Source: Hsuehochloa calcarea
Lineage: Eukaryota; Streptophyta; Magnoliopsida; Poales; Poaceae
DNA: 64,000 nucleotides
Assembly: GCA_036346395.1 (NCBI GenBank)
Contig: CM070599.1
Location: forward strand, 31,363,232-31,427,231
Reading direction: 5' to 3'
The notes beneath the pieces are model-generated. The model had not been told where the DNA came from and did no database searches. It saw nothing but the letters and a program-made list of their open reading frames with translations. Below, in pieces: positions 34,044 through 44,270 of this stretch (position 1 is its first letter; the number at the start of each line of letters is the position of its first letter). A program made the position numbers and the translations under genes.

Positions 34044-35710
34044 TGTTGGGCCACAGGCGGTCTGACCGGCCTAAGCGGCGATCGACCGCCATAAAGCGTC
34101 CGACCGCCACTCTGCGATCGGACGGATCGATGGCGATCCGACCGCCATAGCGGCGGTCGGACCGGACAAATCTAAAAAGGTGTGTTTTGAGCTGGGCCAA
34201 AAATAGAGGGTGTAGACAAGAGAGGAGATTCTATTGCACTTGGTCTCATAATTTTTGGAGTCTCCAGTCAAAAGTTCTATTCGTTTGAAAATTCCAGTAT
34301 GTTTCAGAATTTCAGAGGTTGTTTTCGGCAAAGTCCCAACTGGCGGTCTGACTAGCCAGGGTGGGCGGTCTGACCGGTTTTCACTTATATCGACGTTTGT
34401 CGTGGCGGCGATGTTCGGTTGTTAGGTCAAAATCATGAGTTTCAGTGTATATGTGTTGCATGATGCATGTTTTGACTAACATAGGTCAAGTTGTGAAGAA
34501 CTTGTTCCCGGATTCGGTTTGCTTGTCTATTGTTGTGCATGTTGCTTGGTGGTCAACGACGGTCAACGGCGAGGATGATCGGGACTAGGCTTGGAGAGCT
34601 GAGGTCCAGAACGATCAACGATGCCGGGTGAGGTCAATGAACTCAAGCGTGATACAAGATGGACAAGGGTGACCTATTGGCCAACCTGTGGCGTAAGATG
34701 ACGCAAGGTGAAGCTGTTTAGGTCAAGAGGCAATAAAGACGGCTCTTTAAAATACGTGCGTGTTTGGCCTGTTTGTTTTGGGCCTTAACGGGAGCCCAAT
34801 TGAGTCAAACTTATAGAAGGTCCAAGCCTCCACTATAAATAAGAAGGGTGGTGGCTGCACCCTCTCCTCAACCTTATTATTGTTTGAAACCCTAATATGT
34901 TTATGGAGAGGTTTTGTGGAGGTTATGGTTCTTGAGAGTTTTGATTTGATTTCATGCTCATAGATTGAGCTTTGTCTTCCATTGATGGAGTGGTTGTAAA
35001 CCCAAAGTATATCAAATCAATCAAATGAAAGTTTGATTAATGTTTTGTCTCTTTGCTTTCCTTCTCTTTTTTTGATGATTTGAGTCTTTCTTTGACCCGT
35101 GAGTTTTTTGCTTGATTTTTTCACGTGATCTAGCTTGCTATGATATGTGGGAACATATTTAGGATCATCTTGATCATCAATCACCCACGAGTAAGTTTTT
35201 AGATCTAGTTTTCGCTTTGACTCGATTTTGAACCATCCTCCTCTCAAATGGAAAAGGATCGTAATTCTTCCAATAATTTTCACAATCTTCGATTAGAATA
35301 GGTTTCTGACATCATAGAGAATGTGTGTTCCAAGTTTTATCGAGTTTGGAGTTGTAGATAAAAAGTTATATTTATTTGCAACTTCGTTTGTCAGGCTTTT
35401 TGATCTATTCTTCAGGCCGGCGGTCAGACCGCCAGGGCCACTGGTCAGACCATCAGGGGTCAGCGGTCAGATCGCCATTGACCCAACGGTCAGACCGCCC
35501 ATCACTGAGTCTTGTTTTAGCTTGTGTTGTTTTTTGTGGTTTTGCTTAGGGGTTAAATTTGATTCAATACTAGTCTTCCGCTGTACTGGTATATTAATCT
35601 TCATAGCTTCCATAGCTACTGGAGTAAAATCTTATTGAATCAATTATTTATGAAAAAGTGAGCGTGCTCCTATTCAACCCCCCTCCCTCTAGTCGCCTTT
35701 TCGGTCCAAC
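34044..35710 (+). mobile_element. Probable solo LTR of a copia-type element (1,667 bp)
   Basis: Begins TGTTGGGCC and ends GGTCCAACA, i.e. matching inverted TGTTGG/CCAACA tips. It contains an LTR-like promoter (CACTATAAATAAGAAGG near 34832) and ends with the phrase CAACCCCCCTCCCTCTAGTC shared by many plant copia LTRs just before their primer site. No primer-binding site follows at 35711, so this is not a 5' LTR with its body. No matching target duplication is visible (AGGGC before, TAATC after). The LTR is rich in CGGTCnGACCG palindromes. Confidence 0.6.
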
Positions 35711-36080
35711 ATAATCCATCTAGGAATTCCATCTGAACACTGATCCGTTGCCTTCATGCGTAATTGTCGTTACATACTGGAAGAGTAGTATGCAAAAACT
35801 GACGAAAGAGCATGGCTAATATCTGCTGGCGGAGGTATTTTTCCAGCATGAGCGGTTGTGCTTTGACATAGACGATGTGTTTACTAAGACTAATCGGTTT
35901 GGTACTAATTCAAGAAAGAGGGATGGATTATCTGTAAAGGTGTTTTCTCCTCTCACTAAAGAGCAATTTTGTTGCATAGTGGACATTAAACATATATTGA
36001 ACAATTAATGGATGTGAATTTTAGTGCTTATCCTTACTATTCCATGTTTCTTTTTTCGCGAACAATTCAATCCTGTATAG
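35711..36080. other. Intergenic stretch, nothing recognised
   Basis: No gene, element end or repeat could be supported here. Confidence 0.4.
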
Positions 36081-36089
36081 ATCTATACA

Positions 36090-36217
36090 TGGTGAACCTG
36101 TGGAGGGCTCGGAAGAACAACACCAAGATTTCGAGTGGTGCAAGGCAAATGAAGTATGGTAACCTTGTGAGATTCTCCACCAAAATCCATGGCTTCCCCT
36201 CTAACGTCCCCATCCAG
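36090..36217 (+). other. Possible exon of an unrecognised gene
   Basis: An ATG at 36090 opens MVNLWRARKNNTKISSGARQ and stays open to a splice-donor-like CCAG|GTACCC at 36217. Composition and codon pattern look protein-like compared with the AT-rich surroundings. I do not recognise the product. It may be a fragment of a gene whose other parts lie near 37380-37800 or are lost. Confidence 0.25.
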
Positions 36218-37318
36218 GTACCCATCTATCCATCATCTATCTTTGCGTTATCTGTCATTTTTTATGATTCTATTCTTCCAAAATTGCAGCCGTTGACACA
36301 CAGGCAAGCGCTTGGATGGATAGTTCTGTTTGTTGTTGTCCTGTTCAAATCCTTTGTTCCTTGGAGTTCAATGGGTGTGGTAGCACACAGTAGATTCCCT
36401 GCTCGTTGGTGTCGACAAAAAGTTGAATCTTTGCTATACCAATGCACAAGATGATCATGGAAGAAGTCCAGTTTTGTGTACGTAGATGCTTATCTCTGCA
36501 CTTTTTTAGTCATTGATTAATTGTGAGTTAATTTCAGATATGCAGTCCTTCACACTTAAGTTGATGGTACTCAAATGAAATTTTATATCAAACTATATCC
36601 AGCTCTAGAATCCAAGTATTTGTTTGATGACTTAGTGTTTTACAACGAAAAGCCAATGTTGCCTTTTAGTTATATGAAAGGTTTAGAAGCATAGAGACAA
36701 CGTTTAAATTTCACATTTTGTTTTCCAGCAAATCACTATAATCTGACATGTTAAGAAATCAAATGAAATTCGGGTTGCCTTTGTTGGTTTTTTGGATGGT
36801 ATTGTTCCATAATTTTAATTTTAGTGACTTTACCTTTTATTACTGCACTAATTTATTTCTCATTCAGTAGTTTTATTGATATAATTTAAGCTTCCACCAA
36901 ATGAAATAAAAGTGCAGACCATTAGTGTGCACATGAAATGGGAAAGGTAGGGATTTAGTAATGTGCAGACAATCTAAGAGGGAGTACTACACAACTATCA
37001 TTGTCATTTCATTGCAGTTCCAATCAGAGTTCTTCAATTATTGCCATCATTTCATTGCAGTTCCAATCAGAGCTCATCAAATGTCGCCATCATTTCGTTG
37101 CAGTAACAGGATTGATTATCGGTTTAACAAGAAGGATAAGAGCATTCCAAACATTATTAGTGAGGCTAGAGTCTCTCAGCTTCATTACAGACTTCAATGA
37201 GGTTGAGGACAACTTTAGCATTCACCTCAGACAGAATCAAATTAACAGTACATAACTCAAAACAAATTTACTCAAAACCATTGCGATTGCCTCTTAACAA
37301 TGGTTTTTCACTGATGCT
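36218..37318. other. Intergenic or intronic stretch with a short direct repeat
   Basis: Mostly AT-rich. At 37004-37103 the phrase TCATTTCATTGCAG recurs three times at 44 and 42 bp spacing, each ending in an acceptor-like TTGCAG. No protein family recognised. Confidence 0.35.
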
Positions 37319-37379
37319 TTGAAGGCAGGATCTGGTACTTTTGGTATAGGCGTCAATATCTCCATTTACGCATGCTCAA

Positions 37380-37800
37380 CTCAAATGCAGGTTGCAAATT
37401 TGGGCTCACAAGGACCAGTCTTCTTCAGCTTTGGAGGCAGAGACCAAGGCGCTACTACAAGGTATCATGGTGATCAATCTCTTATAAACGCTCTCCTGCA
37501 CTTTTTTGTGGATTGTCAGGTTCTTTTCCAAGCGCTCAATGGAGTGCCAACAGGGAACCCGGGACATTGGAGCATCAGACCTCTCCGGCTTCAAATCAAG
37601 GAATCATGTCAATCTATGCAGGTCAAATTTGTTCTTGCCAACAGACAAAATAACCGAGAAGCAGTTAGCTTGGCAAGGCAAGCTTTACAGCATCACCAGG
37701 CTAGCCAAACGTCATCCTGTTGTAACTCTTTTGATGGAAACAACAGCCCAGTTTTGCCAGCCCTATGTAATCATCCAATGTTCATGAACTGTTGTACAAT
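37380..37800 (+). pseudogene. Possible gene remnant with a degenerate TIFY-like phrase
   Basis: Protein-like sequence in switching frames. One frame reads VANLGSQGPVFFSFGG near 37390-37437; another, near 37535-37625, reads NGVPTGNPGTLEHQTS then IMSIYAGQ, which vaguely recalls the TIF[FY]xG motif of TIFY proteins, followed in a third frame by PTDKITEKQL. Frameshifts or missed introns separate them. The family call is a guess; what is visible is a GC and codon pattern unlike the flanks, and splice-like CAG/GT borders (TTGTCAG at 37514-37520, TGCAG|GTCAA at 37621). Confidence 0.25.
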
Positions 37801-37849
37801 CAAATGTTTGCAGTGCCTGTATGTCTCCTGCACGTTTCAAACATGTTAA

Positions 37850-38500
37850 TTATCATCTAAAAATAAGAATATTATTTCTGTAAGATTTGAGGTTCCGTTA
37901 TAACGCACGGGCATGACCCGATAATTCCAATAGATAGAAAGCACACCTCGCTTCCTAGGTAACATTTGATCATATGCTACATGTTGTTCATTTTCTCTAT
38001 CTTTTATCGTATTAGTTGTAGGAGTTCAAAACACATTGAAGCACATAGCAAAGCTTAATAGAATGGCTAGGGTCCCTTCCTCTGGCCTATGTTTGAAATG
38101 GTGAAAGAACCATCTTAAAAAATTATTTAAGGAAAGGCCACAATTTGATACACCGACGTTGACCAAACGTAGACGCACCTAATGACAAGGTTGCCTCAAT
38201 ATAGCCTTCACAAGAAGGTTAACTGGGCTCTATTGATGTTAGGAAATAAAGGGCATTTTGGACTTCAATGACTGTAACTAAGATGCCAAAATAAATGTGT
38301 CTGTTGCTGTGCTCTTGCAGTACTTTAGATTTAAGCATAGTACCAAACCAGGAGTAACACATAGGTCAAGCTGAAATTTCTTTAGGGGTTGTTTGGATCT
38401 TAGATTTTATCAATACCAGATTACGCTAACATAGATTTAGAGCCTATCAACCTAAAACTTGTTTGGTTAGATAGGATAAAGCTAGGATTCTCACATCCTA
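37850..38500. other. Intergenic stretch, no gene seen
   Basis: AT-rich. A GGGTTGTTTGGATCTTAGATTT-type phrase near 38388 and a TTGTTTGGTTAGATAGGAT phrase near 38460 suggest MITE debris, without clear ends. Confidence 0.35.
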
Positions 38501-38643
38501 ATAGTTGATTAGTATGCATTCATTCAAAGTAATCGTACATGAATCCCCCATTTTTTACTTTCTTCCATCTCTTCACGGCACCAGCCCTGCCCCCGCCCTC
38601 GCACGAGGTGCCCGAGACGGAGCCGCTACCAACACCAGTGCAG

Positions 38644-39147
38644 CTAGGAGAGGTCACCTGCGAGGAGCACCGCGACACCATCACACCACCGCCTGCGATG
38701 TACCACATCGTGTCGGGGCTCTTTGTTCTTCGTGGCTTTATTCACCAGTGCAAATGCCCTGCGGCCCTGGCCATAGACGCAGCTGTAGTCCTGGACCCAT
38801 TGCTATATATACATGCAACATTGACAATTAATTAAAACAGGAAGCTGTAGGATGAATTGAAGGGAATGATCGATCTGTAAGGTGCATGCGTTTCAAAAAA
38901 AAAAAAAAAAACGGTATGTAAGCCTTGCCTGCGACTTGTCCCCGGGGTTGGCTTGAGCCAGAACAACCGCATTGCCACGAATGGCCACGTTCAAGTTGGG
39001 GTTTTCCTTGCAGAATATCTTCACTACTGGCGTGGCATCTGGCAAAATGGAACCAGGCAGACCCCCGCTTCCTCGACTAAGCCCGACGCCGAGCACAACA
39101 AACCTGAGCACGGCGGCCCAAACTAGGCCGGCAGTGAGTCTTGCCAT
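38644..39147 (-). CDS. EUL/R40-type lectin-like protein, half domain (125 codons, 2 exons); possibly a pseudogene
   Basis: Exon 1 is 39147-38929 (73 codons), exon 2 is 38802-38644, ending in TAG. ATG at 39147 opens a hydrophobic signal-like stretch (MARLTAGLVWAAVLRFVVLG). Then come VVKIFCKENPNLNVAIRG and VVLAQANPGDKSQ, and in exon 2 QWVQDYSCVYGQGRRAFALV and NKAT. These match the first half of the EUL/R40 (ricin-B-like, beta-trefoil) domain of plant lectins, where the intron also falls after the KxQ position. After NKATKNKE the similarity ends and the frame stops 25 codons later, so the second half of the domain is missing. The intron is GC-AG (CAG|GCAAGG ... ATATAG). A TATAAAAG box lies 74-81 bp upstream of the ATG. 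The domain fragment is clear; whether it is expressed is unknown. Confidence 0.68.
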
Positions 39148-39220
39148 TGACGACGCGTGGGGTGGGGTGGGTTGCGTTAGTGTACTCTTAGTGGTGTGGT
39201 TTAAGGACTCTCAAGCCTCC

Positions 39221-39228
39221 CTTTTATA
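39221..39228 (-). promoter_or_regulatory. TATA box upstream of the lectin-like gene
   Basis: TATAAAAG on the minus strand, 74-81 bp before the ATG at 39147. The spacing would leave a 5' UTR of roughly 40-50 bases. Confidence 0.55.
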
Positions 39229-40231
39229 CTGGCTCCCAACGGCTCATGCAGGGGCTGCCCTGCCCCCTGGTCATGTGGGCAATAATATTTGATATTAAGC
39301 AGAGATTAGCCTAGTTAGTACCATGTCGCTTCATTATTATTATTTTGTACTGATGACTCAGTTGGTCCAAGTGACACGTTCATACAAGATCTGGATATGC
39401 CAACTACAAATATAAGCTCATATTGTGCAAGTTACCCTTGAGAAAGTGAGCATGTACACGCACGCACACATGTACTTGGAGCAAGGAGAAACTTTGGCCC
39501 TTTTCTTCCCTTTGCCTTCTATTTATTAGCATAACTTACTTGCCATTTACGCTTGTCAGCTATCTGAATTTCCAAATTTGCAGCATGGTACACCAATAAT
39601 TAATTCATCCGGCTAGTCCAAAATGTTTGAACATCTTTTTCCCATATCAATTTTCAGGCTGACATAGAGAGCAATAAAGTAAATCACATGAGTTAATTGT
39701 TCGATGACGTGCCCACCTGACACCAATAAACTGACCAGATTCACTATTGTAGTTTTTCACTGTACATATGGGTACATGTTCTATTATTATTATCATCATC
39801 ATCATCATCATCAAATGTGTCTTGAGATTGATATAAACTTTCAAAATTCAAACCACCACCCCCGTCTTGTAATAATTGAATATTCTTAGCATGAATCTTG
39901 AGGTATTTTTGAGGTTGAGATAGTGTATGTATCCGTATGTATACCTAGTTTTGCATTTTTGCCGGATTCACTTGCCCCTTGGGCGTTCGACTTGTTCGTC
40001 TACAACACCGAGTGCAAGATCACACTTTAGGCCCTCCCAGAATATTTATTTTCTACATCAGGATTTTCTACATAAGGAGAGGAAGGGGAAGGAGAAAAGG
40101 GAATAACCATGTCGGGCAGAGTCAAATTGCCGCATTAATTGGTGCCACGTTAACACCAACCGGCAGCATCTGTAAGTTTTGGACCTGAACGATTCACTTT
40201 GAAGGAACGACTCACTTAAGCAAGTTGAAGG
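39229..40231. other. Intergenic stretch, no complete gene seen
   Basis: Contains short (ATT)n and (ATC)n runs at 39334-39343 and 39783-39812. A brief coding-like phrase WAFDLFVYNTECKI is readable on the plus strand near 39979-40020 before a stop, with no exon partners visible. Its origin is unknown. Confidence 0.4.
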
Positions 40232-40239
40232 GTATAAAT
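40232..40239 (+). promoter_or_regulatory. TATA-like box upstream of the 67 bp array
   Basis: TATAAATA sits about a dozen bases before the first repeat unit. It suggests that the array lies in a transcribed leader, but no downstream gene is identified. Confidence 0.3.
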
Positions 40240-40245
40240 ATACAT

Positions 40246-40581
40246 CCCTGCAGTACGGAGACTTAATTTCTTGAATCTCTCGTGCATGCTTAGCAACGTT
40301 GACCAAGTGGGACCCTGCAGTACGGAGACTTAATTTCTTGAATCTCTCGTGCATGCTTAGCAACGTTGACCAAGTGGGACCCTGCAGTACGGAGACTTAA
40401 TTTCTTGAATCTCTCGTGCATGCTTAGCAACGTTGACCAAGTGGGACCCTGCAGTACGGAGACTTAATTTCTTGAATCTCTCGTGCATGCTTAGCAACGT
40501 TGACCAAGTGGGACCCTGCAGTACGGAGACTTAATTTCTTGAATCTCTCGTGCATGCTTAGCAACGTTGACCAAGTGGGAC
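40246..40581. repeat. Minisatellite: five identical 67 bp units
   Basis: CAGTACGGAGACTTAATTTC starts at 40251, 40318, 40385, 40452 and 40519. All units are identical base for base, through TGCATGCTTAGCAACGTTGA and CCAAGTGGGAC. The unit length 67 is not a multiple of three. Perfect identity points to a very recent expansion or ongoing homogenisation. Confidence 0.97.
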
Positions 40582-40718
40582 GTGAGGCACGTGTTCAACG
40601 GAGGCGTGCTCCACGCACCGGACCTTCGGTAGAGAGACGAGCCGCTGAGTGGGTATACTGCATGCACTCCCACCACGTCCATGGTTGAGATCGTGTCCTC
40701 GTGTATAATATGCGTTCT

Positions 40719-40945
40719 ACTCCCTCCGTTTCCAAATGTTCCACACCGGCTATTCGTTCCAATCTTGATCGTTGGATTTGGATCTTAATCGTTGGAGTTG
40801 GGATCATGCATGGTGTTTAATGAAAATGTATTGAAAGTGGAAGCATGCAAAGTGATTAAATGGTTTAGAGGTGGGAGCCTGCATTAATCTTGGTTGTTCA
40901 ATTCAGATCCAACGGTCAAGATTGGTATTAGCACCTTAACATTGA
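40719..40945. mobile_element. Possible MITE with inverted ends
   Basis: Begins with CTCCCTCCGTTTCC, the phrase seen at Stowaway ends, and contains CCAATCTTGATCGTTGGAT near 40758, matched in reverse by ATCCAACGGTCAAGATTGG near 40907-40925. The right end does not show the Stowaway tip, so the class is uncertain. Confidence 0.45.
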
Positions 40946-40970
40946 ATTATCCATTAGCAATATATATATA

Positions 40971-41342
40971 GGAAGCCTTTTTCCTACTCCCGGGAGTAGT
41001 TACTCCCTATTCCGTATCTCACAACGTAGAGAGTATCTTGCGCAACCGAGAGTATGTATGTGTAGTATACGAGTATATAAGACCACATAGGTGGTATTCA
41101 CACATTTTCAGGGGTGGTATGTACAAATTTTTAGACATACTCCTTTTTAGTGCAAATATGAAGGTATTTACAAAATATGCTAAAAACTAAGGACTTTCTT
41201 ACAAATTTTTCATGTAGTTCGCATTGGAATATCTTATAATTAGTATATGAGTATACCCAAAGTGATAAAGGAGTATGTCAAGTTCTTTTAAGTGGTATAT
41301 CAGAGGTGGGAGTAACTACACCCGGGAGTAGAAAGTATTTAT

Positions 41343-41344
<2 letters not shown>
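40971..41344. mobile_element. MITE (374 bp) with about 40 bp inverted ends
   Basis: The left end (CCTACTCCCGGGAGTAGTTA inside it) is matched on the opposite strand by the right end (CTACTCCCGGGTGTAGTTA). Both tips start GGA and are bordered by TATATA, so a TA target duplication is likely but cannot be resolved in TA-rich flanks. No coding capacity. Confidence 0.78.

Positions 41345-41427
<83 letters not shown>
41345..41427. repeat. (TA)n microsatellite
   Basis: About 41 uninterrupted TA units directly abutting the right end of the MITE. Confidence 0.97.
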
Positions 41428-41431
<4 letters not shown>

Positions 41432-41550
41432 GAAGTCTCCAAAAATTCATAGCGTGTGTAGTTGATGTACACATGTGTATGTGAGTGTATGATATGAGTA
41501 GGATGTGTTTGGTGTATGTGTCCTCGTTGCACTCTCCTGGGAAATAGTAC

Positions 41551-44270
41551 AGTACATTTTGATCGGATACGCCACGTGCAGTGAAGCGTACTCCATGCGT
41601 GAAGAAGACCAATAGAATACTCCACCATGCTTAGAGCGTGGAATAGAAACGCAATATTAATTACCACTTCAGATGTAGCTAGGGAACATTATTCGATACC
41701 CCTCCGTTTTTAAATAATACATACGCAGAACATGCATGGTTTTGTTTAGTAACTTACTTATACCTATAAGCGGAATATTAATTACCACTCGGATTTGGGA
41801 AACATTATTATCACCGGAAACAAACATGTAATAATAGAGAAATTTTACGGTATATTCTACGGTTTTGCTAAATAACATTCAGCTATTTTTTTGGGTCAAA
41901 ATAGTCAAAATTTCATCCGTCCGATATGCTTAATTTGAGATTTGAACTTCTTCTCATCTGATGAATTGAGTCCGAATTTATTATAATTTTTTCTTCAGAA
42001 TATAACGGGTTCACCACATTGCCGTATTTTGTTGACATAAAATTTTATTTTTTGTCTTTGTTTTTTTACTCAACCTCTCAAAGTATATGTTAGATTTTGA
42101 ATCATGTGATAGAAATATGGGTTATTAAGACTTTTGAGAATAATTATGGTGACCAAAAACAAAAATTACATAAATAATTTACTATAATTTATGTACAATG
42201 AAGTTGTAAATGAACTAAAATCTAATTATTTTAGGCTAATAAAACAGTCGAATCTTGTATAGACAGGCCCTACATTATATTAGTAGTATATATATGGTAG
42301 TAGTATAAATCAAATCAGATAATTAATTTTTTAAGGGTATAATAGACTTTCTTTGTATTTATAATTTTTTTGTGAGGATATTATGTAGTTTTCTAATTAG
42401 ATTTGAAAATATTACTCTTGTGACATGTGATCCCTACATGGACAATTACAGTTCTACAATCTCAGGATTATACTAGTCGTACTACCATGTATAATATAAC
42501 TAAATCATAACTAATATGAATCATTGGATTAAAGAGAATGAACGGCTCATGTTAAATTAAGTGTACCGAAAAAGAGCTCTAACAATAAAGCTTAAGTCCT
42601 TTTGTTTAATTTATACATGCAGGAACATGGTCATGGCAATTTCATTTTGGGGCAGATTATTATTGTTATTATCACCTTGTGCTTTGCATCTTTTACCAAC
42701 TATTACTGACCCTGGGGATATGTGCAGTCTGGAAGTGCTAGGCCCAGATCGGAAAACTTTCCTAGTTTTCATTAGGCTATCCACATTGTGGTCGAAAACC
42801 GATGCCAGGTGAGAAGAGTCAATGAAATCGATAACAGCATAATATCGCAGTCATCAAAGCTCGAAAAAATTCACTGGAAGCGACGCGGCCACTTGCGCCT
42901 ATGCCAACCGAATAGAACATTCATACTGGCCCACCTGTCCGGGAGGATAAGCCTCCGCCGTTGCGCGTCCAGGTCAAGCACAGCGGATCTAGAAAATTAG
43001 GTCACTGATTCTATCGTATGCTAATCTTACTTGGTAATTATGGCTATCTTCTGCATATATAAAAATTTGTCACATAACATATTACGCCGAGGTGGTTGTG
43101 GTTCACATGACCCCGGTAAAAGCTAGTTTGGATATATTGTGATCCGACTCAATTAGAATTTAAACTAATATCCGTTCTAATTCGAAAGGATTAGTTGTAA
43201 TTCCCGTATTCAAACAAGTTATTTATATCCATCCCGTCGAGGGGAGACCGCCATCGGATCAGCTCCGTCATCGCCGCTCAAGGCCCGCCACCATCAGACC
43301 GACTGAGTTGACAGAACGCACGGTTAGAATTTGACGGTGCATTCAACTATTCAAGTAAGGGGACTTGGTACAGGTGAGGTGAGGAGACTTGTAAACACAC
43401 ATCATAGGTAGGGTCTACCAAAACTGAGGACTAGATGCTTTCTTCTTTCTTTTTTTTCGTGAGATTTGAAACATATTGCTCTTTTTTATGTGAAATTTTG
43501 ACCACACATCATTAGGTTTTATTATAGATTAGATGTGACTCTCTTTTCTTCTTTTTTTTGGCCAGGGATGGGAGATAAGTTTTGACATAAACAAAGAGAT
43601 AACATTAATATTTAGAATTAAACATACGGGAGTACCGAGTAACTGCGCGTGCTACTCGGCCAGATACAGCAAGGGAAGAGATACATACATAACAAACGCC
43701 TTCCCATGTTCATAGGCGTGTTTATTTGCTAAGTTACAGTGAACGACGGATAAAAGCAGGAAACATTGTGAAATATATATATATATAAAAGGAGCAAATC
43801 GCTGGCGGCTTTAATCTTCGGCACACAAGCACACACAACTGGTTTCTAGGGTGAAAACGGAGCGAATAATTCGTATCCGATCCGATGCTGTATCTGAAAA
43901 AAATCCGTCCAGGGTACCATTTTTTACTCCTGATACTATCCGTATCTGGATCCAAAAAATATTGGTTAGGATATGAGAAGAGCAATATTCGATGCGTATC
44001 TGTATCCGTATTTTATAGAATATCTAATAAACATCAATATCCCTTAATGTCCTCTATGGTTTTCTAGTTCTAGACTAATATATAATATGAATTTACATTT
44101 GTTTATGTTTATGTTGCTAAGTAGGATAAATAATTCTCTAATAGGTAGTATAATTTGACACTTTTATTGGTGAAGTAATATCTTTTCCTCATATGTACAT
44201 AATCCGTCAAGTTATCTGCGATCGATTTGAATCCAATTCGCATCTGGTCCGTACTTGTATCAAAAAAATC
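41551..44270. repeat. Segmental tandem duplication, copy 1 (2.7 kb)
   Basis: Three blocks in this copy recur in the same order downstream. A is 41551-42154 (again from 44271), B is 42972-43560 (again from 44863), C is 43563-44270 (again from 47211). Shared phrases include GATCGGATACGCCACGTGCA, CTATCGTATGCTAATCTTAC and TACTCGGCCAGATACAGCAA. Copy 1 has about 817 bp between A and B that copy 2 lacks, and a small MITE (about 43126-43222) in B that is absent from copy 2. A frame at 42561-42812 with a hydrophobic run (FWGRLLLLLSPCALHLL) lies in the copy-1-only segment and is not recognised. Confidence 0.88.
43847..44270. mobile_element. hAT-like MITE, truncated copy
   Basis: Same sequence as 47513-48030: it begins TAGGGTGAAAACGGAGCG after ACTGGTTTC. 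Its right end is cut at the junction of the segmental duplication. Confidence 0.72.
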
